From positions 2,587,001-2,651,000 of the forward strand of contig JAINUG010000026.1 of assembly GCA_029706075.1 (NCBI GenBank): a stretch of DNA of 64,000 nucleotides, given 5' to 3'. The notes under the pieces are model-generated. The model saw only the letters and a list, made by a program, of their open reading frames with translations, was not told where the DNA came from and searched no databases. The position numbers and the translations under genes were made by a program. This document shows positions 11,700-25,000 of this stretch, piece by piece. This stretch comes from Aldrovandia affinis (lineage: Eukaryota > Chordata > Actinopteri > Notacanthiformes > Halosauridae). The first letter of the stretch is position 1. Each line of letters begins with the position of its first letter.

Positions 11700-13026
11700 G
11701 TGTATTTGCATAAAGATAGATAGAGAGAGGGAGAGAGAGGGAAAGGAGATCAGAGGAGAGGAGATGTTCTTGGTGCTGAGGAGAAGTCTCTCTAGAGTGT
11801 TTGCTGTCGCTCTGTTAATAAGGCAGAACGCTGTGCCCTGGTGTTTTGGTGTCAATATTGTGGCCAAACTCTAGGCTCTGTGGGGGTAGAATGAGGGTAA
11901 TTCCGGGGGGTGGAGTGTTGACATACACACGCAGACAGTGTTTGCACAAACAGGGGACTAAAGCACAGTATTGTCCCCCCCCCACCCCATACTGCACAGA
12001 GGAAAATCTCATTATTGGCCACCCTACGTGGAAATAACAGCACTCACCCCTGAAGTGCTCAACACAAACAGTCTTTCTTGCTCAGTCCTGTCGCACCCAA
12101 CACAAATAATGTCACTCGCTTCATTTACGGTATTCAGACAAACACAAACACTATGCCTTCTTCATGTGTGTGGCTTGCCAATAAATCCATTCCTCAAAGT
12201 GTAGAATAAAGTCTGATAGCTGAAGAATATACACTAACAGGCTGTGCCCCCTCCTCCCCAAACCACAACAGTATGCCAAGGAAAGCAGGTCAGGGTGTCC
12301 CCAGTAGAACATGAGGAAGCTGATGGAGCATGATTAAGGAGCCATATCACCAGGTGTTCTGGAATTCCAGAGATGAGTCAGGATGCTCCATGCCTCACCT
12401 GTGGTCTGATTCCAAGCCCCTGCCAGACACAGGAAGTGGATACGGGATGAGTCAGCCACATGATCTGGTCTTGCTGGCAAGGAGGAAGTCCTGACAGTCA
12501 CAGGACTTCCTCTCAACAGTCATGATTCCACAGGATGTATATATCACAGAAGAAGATGCAGGGAGGAAGATGTATAGGTGTATATATCAGCAAGGAGGAA
12601 GGTGGAGTTATAGACCTCACAGTGGAATAGAATATAGTAGATAAATAAAGTAATTTATTAATCCCCACAAGAGAAATTTGATTGCCACCTGTAGCAGAAG
12701 ATGGAGGGGTATAGACTAGATCATAATGGAAGATGTTAGGGATGTAGAGATCATGGAGAAGTTCCCTTTAATAGTCATGATGTAAAAACCTACTGAGCTG
12801 CTTTTTTAGGATCCACGTTGGAAACCCCTACTTCCTTTTTGTCTCTCAGTATCAGACTGTCAGATCTATTACACTGGACCAACGGCAAAAACCGTCTGAA
12901 AACATGACTGATATCCACCCTACACATAATACACTGCCTATACACTTTACACAAAATGCACATTATTGCTGACCCCTACACCCAATGCACATGCTACACA
13001 TACAACACATAATATGCATGACACAC

Positions 13027-13028
<2 letters not shown>

Positions 13029-13113
<85 letters not shown>
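13029..13113. repeat. (CA)n microsatellite
   Basis: An uninterrupted run of about 42 CA units, some 410 bp upstream of rasa3 exon 2. The Cys-Val and Thr-His open frames here are artefacts. Confidence 0.95.
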
Positions 13114-13116
<3 letters not shown>

Positions 13117-13525
13117 TTACTGTTCCCCTCCCCACACACACAGTAAACACTAGATATAGAGACAGTCATAGAGGAAAGGACACACAGAGAGGAAGGCCTC
13201 ATCTTTCAGTACCTTACCTCTGCCATCTGCAAAGGGAGACTTCTCGGCATGTGGGACCATGTTTCTGTGAGAGCTGTGAGACTTTGCATGTACGTGTGAG
13301 TGTGGGAACAAGGCCAGCAGGGAGGCCTGGGTTATGGGTGAAAGACTTGTTTAAGCTGCTGTGGCTGGCTGCTACTCTGCTCTGTCCCCCTGCTCTGTGT
13401 CCCTGAGGTCATACCCATAGACTGCTTTTGTTACATCATAAAGGGACAGGAAGGTGTATCCCCTGACTTCCGGTCTCAGATGTGGCTCACCTCACCTCTC
13501 TCTCTTTCTCTCTCTCCCTCTGCAG

Positions 13526-13643
13526 GTGAGGCAAAAAACATCCCTCCATACCCCGGACCCAACAAAATGAGGGACTGCTACTGCACCGTCAACCTGGACC
13601 AGGAGGAGGTGTTCCGGACTAAGATCATCGAGAAGTCCCTGAG
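13526..13643 (+). CDS. rasa3: rasa3 exon 2 (C2A start)
   Basis: The acceptor follows a CT-rich tract ending TGCAG and the donor is GAG|GTAGGC. The exon enters in phase with two bases of a Gly codon and encodes the start of C2A, with the conserved [15 protein letters not shown] block. Its last two bases (AG) join the next exon to make Ser where human RASA3 has Cys. Confidence 0.94.
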
Positions 13644-16600
13644 GTAGGCCATCCCCTACTTCTGTCTGTCTGATATCCCTTCCACACCAAAAGGCTGGTG
13701 TTAATTTGTTACAAACGAAGTGTCTTCCACACACACCCTGCTGTTTTAATGCAATTTTGTCCCTTTTATGTGATCTTCTGGCTTGGTGTGATTGTTGTGA
13801 TGTCGCTTGGTGATTTTTGGCCTACCAGGGAAGGAATCCATCAGTAGCCTCTTACCCCAGCCCACGGACCAGGCTGAGACGCTGCATGGGCTACGCAGTT
13901 CTGTCATGGAAACAATGTGACAATTGCACCAGTCATAAATGAGTTGTCTCAGGCGAACTTTAGATGCCTGATTGTAGTAGAAAATAAGTCACTCTGGTAT
14001 ATGTGTCTGTCTGTCTGGATTTAGCCCATAGAATCAACGGGTAAATTGACAGACCTGGTTGTCAGTGTTAAGAGTTACTTCCAGCCTAGATAGGCTCAGT
14101 CCCTTGTTAGTCTATAGACAAGGGGACAGCTGGGGGGCAGGGCTGCCTTAAAGAAATTGCCATTGATTTGTGTTTTGTCATGCATGCCCCCCTTCATGAG
14201 CCTGGGGAAGAGATCCAACTTCCGCACTCTTTGTGGTAGATGATGGTGGGGTTTTTTTTTGGGGGGGGGGGCGTCAAGGGGATAGAGGATTTTTTGTGCG
14301 AGTCTGGCACTGAGACACAGGGCTTGCAGCTCTAGTCAAAGAATCCAGAGTCATTTCTGCTGGAGCTGAATTCCCTCCATTGTTCTGTCATGCAGAGGAG
14401 GAGCCTGGCAATTAATCTCTGACCTGAGTCTGTTCCGCCATTCCCCTCATCTCTCCCAGTATATACCAGCATACCAACAGAACCCCGTCTTTCCTAGTAT
14501 ACCAGCCCCTCTCCCAGTGTATACAGTCAGGTCCATAAATATTTGGACATTGACAAAGGTATTGTTAATTTAGCTGTCTACCACAACGTATTGGAGTTGA
14601 AATTGGAGTTGAAATAATGAATATCTTCTAAAGCTGACTTTCAGCTTTAATTTTATGGTATTTACATCCAAATCGGGTGAACGGTCTAGGAATTACAGCA
14701 CTTTTTATATGTGGTCCCCCCCCTTTTTAAGGGATCAAAAGTAATTGGACAATTGGCTGCTCAGCTGTTCCATGATCAGGTGTGTGTTAATCCCTCATTA
14801 TTTAATTTACAAGAACAAGGTCTAGAGTTGATTAGAGTTGCTGTTGCTGTTAACTTTCAATATGAAGTCCAAAGAGCTGTCACTGAGAGTGAAGCAATAT
14901 GAAGCCATCATTAGGCAGAAAAATCAAGACAAACCCATCAGAGAGATAGCAAAAACATTAGGTGTGGCCAAATCAACTGTTTAATACATTCTTGAAAAGA
15001 AAGAACGCACTGATGAGCTCAGGAACACCAAAAGGCTCGGAAGACCACGGAAAACAACTGTGGTGGATGACAGAATCATTATTTCCCTGGTGAAGAAAAC
15101 CCCCTTCACAACAGTTTACCAGATCAAGAACACCCTCCAGGAGGTAGGCGTATCTGTGTCAAAGTCAACAATCAAGAGAAGACTTCACCAGAGTAAATAC
15201 AGAGGGTTTACCACAAGATGTAAACCATTGGTAAGCCTCAAAAACAGGAAGACCAGATTAGAGTTTGCCAAAACACATGTAAAAAAGCCTGTACAGTTCT
15301 GAAACAACATCCTATGGACAGATGAGACAAAGATCAACTTGTACCAGAATGATGGGAAGAGAAGAGTATGGAGAAGGGAAGGATCTGCTCATGATCCGAA
15401 GCATACCACCTCATCTGTGAAGCATGGTGGAGGTAGTGTTATGGCGTGGGCCTGTATGGCTGCCAATGGAACTGGTTCCCTTGTATTTATTGATGATGTG
15501 ACTGCTGACAAAAGCAGCAGGATGAATTCTGAAGTGTATAGGGCTATATTGTCTGCTCAGATTCAGCCAAATGCTTCAAAACTTATTGGACGGTGCTTCA
15601 CAGTGCAGATGGACAATGACCCGAAGTATACTGCGAAAGCAACCCAATACTTTTTTAAGGCAAAGAAGTGGAATGTTCTGCAATGGCCAAGTCAATCACC
15701 TGACATGAATCCAATTGAGCATGCATTTCACTTGCTGAAGGCAAAACTGAAGGCAAAACAACCCAAGAACAAGCAGGAACTGAAGACAGCGGCAGTAAAG
15801 GCCTGGCAGAGCATCACCAGGGAAGAAACCCAGCGTCTGGTGATGTCTATGGGTTCCAGACTTCAGGCATTCATTGACTGCAAAGGATTTGCAACCAAGT
15901 ATTAAAAATTACAATTTACTTTATGATTATGTTAGTTTGTCCAATTACTTTTGAGCCCCTAAAATGGGGGGCTATGTATAAAAATGGTTGTAATTCCTAC
16001 ACGGTTCATACAATATTTTTGACAAAACCCTTAAATTAAAACTGAAAGTCTACACCTAAAGCACATCTTGATTGTTCCATTTCAAATCCATTGTGCTAGC
16101 GTGCAGAGCCAAAATGATGAAAATTGTTTCACTGTCCAAATACTTATGGACGTGACTGTATGTGCCCCACTTCCCTATTTCAACCAGCATCTATACCTCA
16201 TCTCCCACACCAGCCCATCTCCCCTGTTTCTCTCACTACACACACATTTATTCTTTGAAGAAAGGGAGTGAGGGAGTGACAAAAAGACAGAGCGATAAAG
16301 AGAAAGAGAGAGCATGAGATTGGGGGGGAGACAGAAAGGGAGAGAAAGTGAAAAATGTACTGAGAGATGGATTACGTTTAAAAATAGCCTCAGGTCAAAC
16401 TGTTTGGTCAGACTAAGAGCTAAATATAATAATATAAAGGATGTATCATATACATCTGGGATGCAGAAGGAAACTGCTTTGTGTATCTTAAATGCATTAA
16501 GGGCCCTTTTCAGAGTTGACAAACTTAAGCACCTACTTAAGCCCCTCTAGTTAATATAACAGTTGGGTGGAAAAAGTTGTTTGAATTCAGACATGCTATG

Positions 16601-18723
16601 CATGCGCTTAATGCTTAACCAAGAAATTGGGTGGAGCGCCAGAAAAATGTAAATGAATAATTTCTCTGATGGATAACTATAACATTTCAATACCGTTTTG
16701 TTTCAATGGTGTTTTCCATTCAAGAGTCTCAACTCATCCCTTTAAGGAACGTGTATGATGTCAGCAAGCACTATTCTACATTAAACGGTGCAAATTCTCT
16801 CAAAGTTGACAATGCGCATTAGCATGCTTTTCTCTCTTTTCCTGTATCGATGCACTTACAAATAAGTGCACTACTTATTCAACCTTTTTTCTGGAGCAAA
16901 AATTGAAGTCAGAATTGCGACCATTGCTAGACATGCCTTTAAAAAAATTCCCTTAAATGGGACAATTGAACCCCCTTTTAATATGGAGAGGGTAAAAGGT
17001 GGAAAACTAGAATTTGTTTTGTGGTCTGACTACCAAAGGAACAGTAGAAACTATGCCATTGATTGAAAGAGAGGACACTATTCTGAAATGTTCAGGGGAG
17101 AAAATATGTGTAGCGTCGCGTACATTTGCACACATTTGTCAGATGGTTCTAATTGTTCACTCTTTTCCATTGAACTCCTGGCTTGGGGCTAAATTGAGCA
17201 GGCACGTTTGTATAATTGAAGTTTGTGTCTCCTCTTCCTCCCTCTCTACCACAGCCCCTTCTATGGAGAAGACTTTTACTGTGAAATCCCCCGGAGTTTC
17301 CGTCATCTCTCCTTCTACCTCTTTGACAGGGACGTATTCAGGAGGGACTCCAGCATTGGTAAGAATGGACACGCTGATTGGTTTTTAGATGGATGACAGA
17401 CCAGATCCTTGTCTCTGATTGGCAATCTAAAAAAAAGTGGGATGCACTTATTGCATGTGACAGATGAAGATGACAGACAGACCTTAGCTCTTTGATGTGG
17501 GTGTGATTCTGGTGTCAGACTAATCTTTTTGCCACTGTTAAGAGTGTCATGATTTATTAAACCTAGATATCTGCTCTCTGATTAGATGGCATTCTCTAGG
17601 GTCTGTCTGTCAATGTTCAGCACCTCAGTTAATTTCCAGTTGGCCATTGCATTGGTATTCAGTAACTAAATGGTAAATGTTGACTATGGCAGTAATATTG
17701 TTCAGCTTGATTGTTTTCAGTGTTACGCATATATACAGTATGTCAGTATTAAGCATTCAGGGTGTGTCATTTCACATAATAATGTATTTTAAACTTGTTT
17801 TCCATGAGAGCTGCAGGTATGATGTAGAGACTGGTTTATTTATAGTCTGTATTTTTTATGTATTTATGGGCCCTACAATGGGCATATATTGTATGACAGT
17901 ACGATTGATGTATGGCGTGTGTTTGATGTATATACTTTTAAATATATGGGCTGTTTGTTCCATGCGTAGGTGGTTTGGCGTACAGGCTGTGTGTTTGAGC
18001 AGTCAGTATTGGCGTGTTGTCAAAATGCAGACACTGTGCATTGGGCTGCATTCAGAATATATGGTCGGAAGGAATGTTAACATTCACCTCAATAATTCAC
18101 TGTGGGGAAAAACATGGTTTATTTATCGGCACATTTTGAAGATGTGTACTATAAAGCTTTTGCCACACAAATAAAAAGCTTTTGTCTACAATATCTTGGA
18201 TCAGGTCACATTTGGATTGATTCTGTTTATTTTCACTATTTCCACCAAGTGCTTCTTTCATTTGATACCAAAATCATGTGTGTGCATTCCATACATTTGA
18301 AAGCAAAAAAGCTAGTCACTGTAATGAATGTTGTCTTTAGGACAGCCCCTAAGGATTAAGTGTTTATCCGGTTAATCTGAAACATTTCAAACAGAGAGAG
18401 AGAGAGAGAGAGTCCTCCCTCTGTCCATCCATCTGTCCGTATGTTCTCAAAGCCTGTCAGGAAGCCGGCTGGGTGGAGATAAGGAAGGGTGCCCAATAGG
18501 TAGTGACCGCAGTGATGACTCAACTGAGCCATCTGTCACTCAGCCAACAAGCTCTCTGTCAGGGTGACGTATGATTGTTAAAGGCTCCTCAATGTGTTTG
18601 TGTCTGTCTGTCTGTCTGTGTGGGTGTGGGGAGTGCTGCAGAGACCCCCTCTCTTACTCACCCTTTAATAGTATAGCTGCAGCGTGAGGTTCACACACAC
18701 ACACACAGGTCTGTAGCATGAGG

Positions 18724-18770
<47 letters not shown>

Positions 18771-19031
18771 ACACAGATCTGTTGCATGAGGGTCACACAC
18801 ACACACACACAGATCTGTTGCATGAGGGTCACACACACACACACAGATCTGTTGCATGAGGGTTACACACACACACACACACACACACACAGATCTGTTG
18901 CATGAGGGTCACACACACACACAGGTCTGTAGCATGAGGGTCACACACACACAGATCTGTAGCGTGAGGTTCACACACACACAGAACTGTAGTGTGAGGT
19001 TTACATACACAGAACTGTAGCTTGAGGTTTA

Positions 19032-19062
<31 letters not shown>

Positions 19063-22000
19063 GCACATACACAGGTGTAGTGTGAGGCCTCCACACGGGG
19101 CTGTGGGGTTTTGACACAAAAAAGCAACAACAAATGTTGCTTCAAAGGTGGTGCAGGCTTTCTTTTCCCAGATCACTTGTGTCCCCTTTATCCATTGCCG
19201 TCTCTCACCTTTGTTCTGTGAAAATACGTTGGTGCAGATTTTCTCGTGGTGAATGAACTGAAATGAACGCTGAAATCATCACCTCCAGAATCACTGCTTT
19301 CTCAGCACAACACATTCTCGTTGCAAGACACTACACTTTCCCAGCAACACTCACCTAGCAACGCTGCACCTAGTGCATTCACCTAGCAACACATGGGACT
19401 CTCATAGCATCACACTGCACCCTCACAATAACACACTGCAGTCTCTTGGCAACATGTCGTTCTCTTATAGTAACACACTGCACTCTCATTGAAACACACT
19501 ACCAGTCTTTATCATAAAGATCCAGCAGCACAGAGAAAGAAAGACATGTTGCATTGATGGTATGAGGTGCTGTGCTCATTGTATCGCTGTAAATTCACTC
19601 TTGGGTGAATGATTTAGAACATGGCTGTCTAACTGGTTTTCTGGTCCAGGAGTTGCAGTGATGTCTTGTAGGCCCAGGGGATGGCTCTCACACACAGATG
19701 TGTTGCCCCCCCAGGTAAGGTGGCGGTGAAGAAGGAGGATCTGCAGAAGTACCACGGTAAAGACACCTGGTTTCAGCTGCAGCACGTCAGCGCGGATTCA
19801 GAGGTTCAGGTGAGCCCAGGTGTTAGCTCTCTCCACCGGCGCAGGATGACAGAGGCACACGCACCCCTCTTTTCCTCTGCTCATCTCTTTTTTCGTCACC
19901 TCGCTGTTCATCTCTCAATCTGGTTTCTCCCTTTTCCTCATCCCCGTTTGCTTAATCTCTCCCTCTGTTTTGCTTTCTCTGTTTCTCCATTTCTTTCTCT
20001 CCCTTCCTCTCTTCCCCCGTTCTACCTCTCTTCCCCCCCCGTTCCCCTCTTTCTCTTTTCCCTCTATCTCTCCCCCTCTCGTTCTCTCTCTATTTCCTAT
20101 TTGTAAGTCGCTCTGGATAAGTGCGTCTGCTAAATGCTTAAAATTTACCCCCTGACTGGACACTTTGTCGCTCCTTCGAAAATATGGCACATGTGTTTGA
20201 GGTGTCCAAGCGGTGTGCAGTTCTCCGTTGTGGAGCGGAACACACAATAGTCTCACTCCAAACAAACAGAACGTGTGTTCAACACAAACAGCGCAGTCAG
20301 CACGACCCGCAGGAGCCATCATGGGTCAAAGACATGAGACAGGAGGCGGTGTTTCATCTTTATATATGTATGACTGCTGGGAGGGGAGAGATGGAACAGC
20401 GAGCCCAGTGTGTTGGAGTCAGGAGGGAGACTAGAGGGTGGGGCAGATGAGTGTGAGTAGAGGAGGACCCTGGGCGGGGCTACGTTGTCCATGGAGATGG
20501 AAAGTCACCCTCTACATCGCTACACGTTTTTTTTGAAAGGACAAAGTATAGTATTGTCATTTTCATTCACGTAATTACAATATACATTGTCATAGTACAA
20601 CATTTTCATTCCTACATAAATAGATATTTCGAAAGATATGGGAATTGCTTCGATGCATTCCGATGCTCGAGCTAAACCCAGGCCTTTGAAACAAATGGAT
20701 CTGAACTGGACAGTGTCAAATGACAAAGTGTTTGAACAATCTTGCGCCTTCATAAATCGACACTCGCATTTAATTTTTTTAGCTTGTAGCTAGGGCTGCA
20801 ATTTCAGTTTTTACAGAAATTTAAGCAGTTCAAGTACACTGCCTGGCCCAAAAAAATGTCACCACCTGGATTTAACTAAGAAAATAGGTAAGGGCCTTCC
20901 ATTGGATAATTACTGCAGTGATTAATATGTTTTAGCTGGCAAGAAGTTATTTAGCCCTAACTGATGCAGTGAGTAGCTTTTCATTTCTTAAACAACCATG
21001 TCGGAAGACATATCCTATGGTTGTGGAAAAGATGTTAATCTGTTTCAGAAGGGTCAAATTATTGGCCTGCATCAAGCAAAGAAAACAACTAAGGAGATTG
21101 CTGAAACGACTAAAATTGGGTTAAGAACTGTCCAACGCATTATTAAAACCTGGAAGAATAGTGGTTAACCATCATCTTCGAGGAAGAAATGGGGTCGGAA
21201 AAAAATCTTGAATGATTGTGATCGGCGATCACTTAAATGTTTGGTGAAATCATATCAAAAAAATCAACAGTGGAACTCACGGCTATGTTTAATAGTGAAA
21301 GTAAGAGCATTTCCACACGCACAATGCGAAGGGAACTCAAGGGATTGGGACTAAACAGCTGTGTAGCCTTAAGAAAACCACTTGTCAGTGAGGCTAATCG
21401 GAAAAAAGGCTTAAATTTGCTAGGGAGCATAAAGATTGGACTCTGGAGCAATGGAAGAAGGTCATGTGGTCTGATGAGTCCAGATTTACCCTGTTCCAGA
21501 GTGATGGGCGCATCAGGGTAAGAAGAGAGGCGGATGAAGTGATGCACCCATCATGTCTAGTGCCTACCGTACAAGCCTGTGGGGGCAGTTTTATGATCTG
21601 GGGTTGCTGCAGTTGGTCAGGTCTAGGTTCAGCAACGTTATGTGCCCAAAGAATGAGGTGAATATACTGAATGACCAGGTTTTTCCATCAATGGATTTTT
21701 TCTTCCCTGATGGCACGGGCATATTCCAAGATGACAATGCCACGATTCATCGGGCTCAAATCGTGAAAGAGTGGTTCAGGGAGCATGAGACATCATTTTC
21801 ACACATGGATTGGCCACCACAGAGTCCAGACCTTAACCCCATTGAGAATCTTTGGGATGTGCTGGAGAAGACTTTGCGCAGCGGTCCGACTCTCCCATCA
21901 TCAATACAAGATCCTGGCGAAAAATTAATGCAACTCTGGACGGAAATAAATGTTGTGACATTGCAGAAGCTTATCGAAATGATGCCACGGCGAATGCGTG

Positions 22001-25000
22001 CCGTAATCAAAGCTAAAGGCGGTCCAACGAAATATTAGAGTGTGTGACTTTTTTGGGGGACGGGCAGTGTAGTTTCCTACACCATGAAAAGGCACTTGGA
22101 AACTGGAGGAAACTGACAGGAAGAGGTCTGGCAGACCCAAAGCCATAACAAAATCAGAAGACAAGTTTCTGAGAGTCAACAGCTTGCATGATAGGCGGCT
22201 CACAGGACAACAGCTTTAAGCACAGCTTAACACTGGTCGAAGTAAGGAAGTCTCAGTTTCAACTGTGAAGAGAAGACTTCGAGCTGCAGGTTTGACAGGT
22301 CGAGTGGCACTAAGAAAGCCATTGCTAAGATGGCAAAATAAGAAAAAGAGGCTTGTCTGGGCCATGAAGCATCGCCAATGGACTACTGAAGACTGGAAGA
22401 AGGTCTTATGGACCGATGAATCAAAATTTGAAATCTTGAAATTTTGAAAGGTTTTTGTAGGGCATCGAGTAGGCAAAAGGACACCAACTGTCAAACATGG
22501 AGGAGGAAGCATGATGGTCTGGGGCTCTTTTGCTGGATCCAGAGTTGGCGACTTGCACAGAGTGACTGTTAACCCACGTTAACCCATTACTTGTTCTCTG
22601 AAAAGGGCCTTTTTTTATAACTCTGAAATGTACATTATTTTTCAGTTTTTGGTAACGTGTAAACCTTTTTTTTTAACCTCTGGCAGTTTACCGCTTACCT
22701 TTGTACCATTTCAGGTTATTCACTGGATTTGAACTGCTTAAATTTCAGTAAAAACTGGAATATGGAGGTGTTCTAAAACTTTTGACCGATAGTGTATGTG
22801 TTCCAGACATCATAGAATAGGCATTATATTAAGGGAACCCAAACAATACAATTTTTCCCAATATTAGTTTAGCCTGCTGAAATGTTGAAAAAAATGATTC
22901 AACTGTTTCTCTTTAACTTCTTTATCACATTACTGAATGAACACAGCTGTCCTACTGTTTCTTTCACCGTTGTGCCTTTGAGAGTTTTTTTTTTCTTAAA
23001 AAAATGCGTTACATTTTCAAACGCATCCAAGTTGGTGCATGCTTAGGCTGGGACTGAGTCTGGGATGTGATTTTTATAAATGAGTTCTGGGGAGACAAAG
23101 CTAGTCTGCGAGTATGTGTGGGAAACAAATGTAAGACAAAACATGCCCAGCGTCGAGCGTTGCTATAGACTTATATCGCAAACTTTGGCGGTATGATATT
23201 GCAAATGCTCATATCAGAATAGCGATCGGAATATGACATATCGTTCATTACTACTTGTAGCTCGTGCTGGACATATTTTTGCAGCGACAAGCTACATAAA
23301 AGCACAGATGTAAACACAAAGACAAATATAGCTAATGTTTTCATTGTTTTATGTAAGATGTAAGAAATATGAAGTATTGAATGTGATCTTGGTCAATTGC
23401 AATTCATTGGAGGACCAACGCCGAATAATAAATATCAATGATTATATAGCCTAGTGTGAAGTCACTGCATTCCTGTGTTTGCTGCCCCCGACATGGCTCC
23501 AAAAAGCCTAGGTAGAGGTAAGAAAATTGTAGCTAATGGTACGGGGAAAGCCATGTTGTGCTTTTGTGAATTTGAGCTGGAATGTTTACAATGTCAATGC
23601 TAATGTCACCACAGCGGTCGCATTCTTTTTTGTCACCTCAGATAACTCCTCCTATCTAACTCCTCCTATCTTCACAGTTCTGTTGTGTAGTGGAAAAACA
23701 CAGGGACTCCACCCACTAAGGGGATAGTTATGGGTACGGATAGTTACCATGCCGTGCCGTACCATGCTGTCGGTGGAAAAACGCCACTAATACCTCAGCG
23801 TCCCAGTTGGACAGACCACAGATTAACCTGCCCTGCCAAAAACAACTTTACACCTCCTCTCAACCCCCACCCAAATTACAGATAACCTCGCCCCCACAAA
23901 ACATCACACTTTTCAACTGGCCCCCCCAAACTTCACCCTCTCCCGTCATCTCTCAACGTTCACCCTCCGATCTCATCCAACTACATTTAATACCACAAAC
24001 ACCATCATTTTGGAAAATGAATGGGGAACAGACATGTTTGTGAGTGAAGAGAGTAAGATGACAGAGGCCACTGCTCTGCCTTTCCCTACAAAGGACACAT
24101 TGTCTGCGAGTCTTTTTCCTGGCCCGCCATGCGAACGAATGAGCGAGGGCACGCCATTGGCCCAGTAGCATTTGCATATCGATGATGTCGGTGGGAGTTC
24201 CACAGTGTATGACTGTGTTCTGGAATTCTCTGCAGCTGCACTGTTCTCCGGACAGGGCGCAAGCAAACCCCTTCTAATTATTACCTCCCACAGAACTGGA
24301 GAAAACAGATCTCTCTTTCTCTGCTTCGCACTCTCACGAGCACACAAGGACACAAACACACACACACTCAGTACTCACAGGTTTTCTCTCTCTCACACAC
24401 ACACACACAGCCATTTATCTTCTGACAATACACACTTTTGTTTTCTGTCCTTCCCTCTAATATCTGATTGAACAAGTTCTTCTTTCTGATTTCTATATTT
24501 CCACTGAATACTTGGTACCTCTTTATTTTTTAACAGAACATATATTCTTGAACTTACATTTAATAAAATATGTTCCTTATGTTAGGTACAATACTAATCA
24601 TTACAGACATTTTTATACTGTAGTATACATTTCCCATATATATATATATATATAAACATATTCCATTACAAAAATGATATTATTGGGTTAAATATGTTGA
24701 TGTACCTTTTTATTCATTTTTCAATTGGCTTTTTATGTGAGGGAGATAAGCTTTAAAAATGTGGGAAAAATAGATTAAAGTTATTGAAAATCTGCAGGTA
24801 ACAAAATAAAGGAAACACCAACAAAAAGTGTTTTAATGGGGCGTTGTGCCACCATGAGCTGCCAGAACAGCTTCAATGTGCCTTGGCGTAGATTCTACAA
24901 GTGTCTGGAACACTATTGAAGGGATGCAACACCATTCCCTTGAGAAATTCCATGATTTTGTGTTTTCTTGATGGTGGTGGAAAATGCTGTCTCAGGTGCC

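Larger units (their letters stand above)
1..13525 (+). other. Probable rasa3 intron 1 (no coding exon recognised)
   Basis: I searched for the rasa3 first exon (a short N-terminus ending in a splice that leaves one base of Gly) and for other vertebrate exons and found none. The stretch holds the repeats and transposons listed separately. The gaps 310-950, 1280-2730, 2880-3600, 3770-5180, 9200-11660 and 11720-13020 show no recognisable feature. Confidence 0.5.

Noticed and set aside
12947-13406. Open frames rich in Cys-Val or Thr-His
   Set aside because: Translation of a (CA)n microsatellite extending into exon flanks.
17677-18174. 165-codon open frame in rasa3 intron 3
   Set aside because: AT-rich, hydrophobic low-complexity product with no recognisable domain; lies between two confirmed exons and is best explained as chance.
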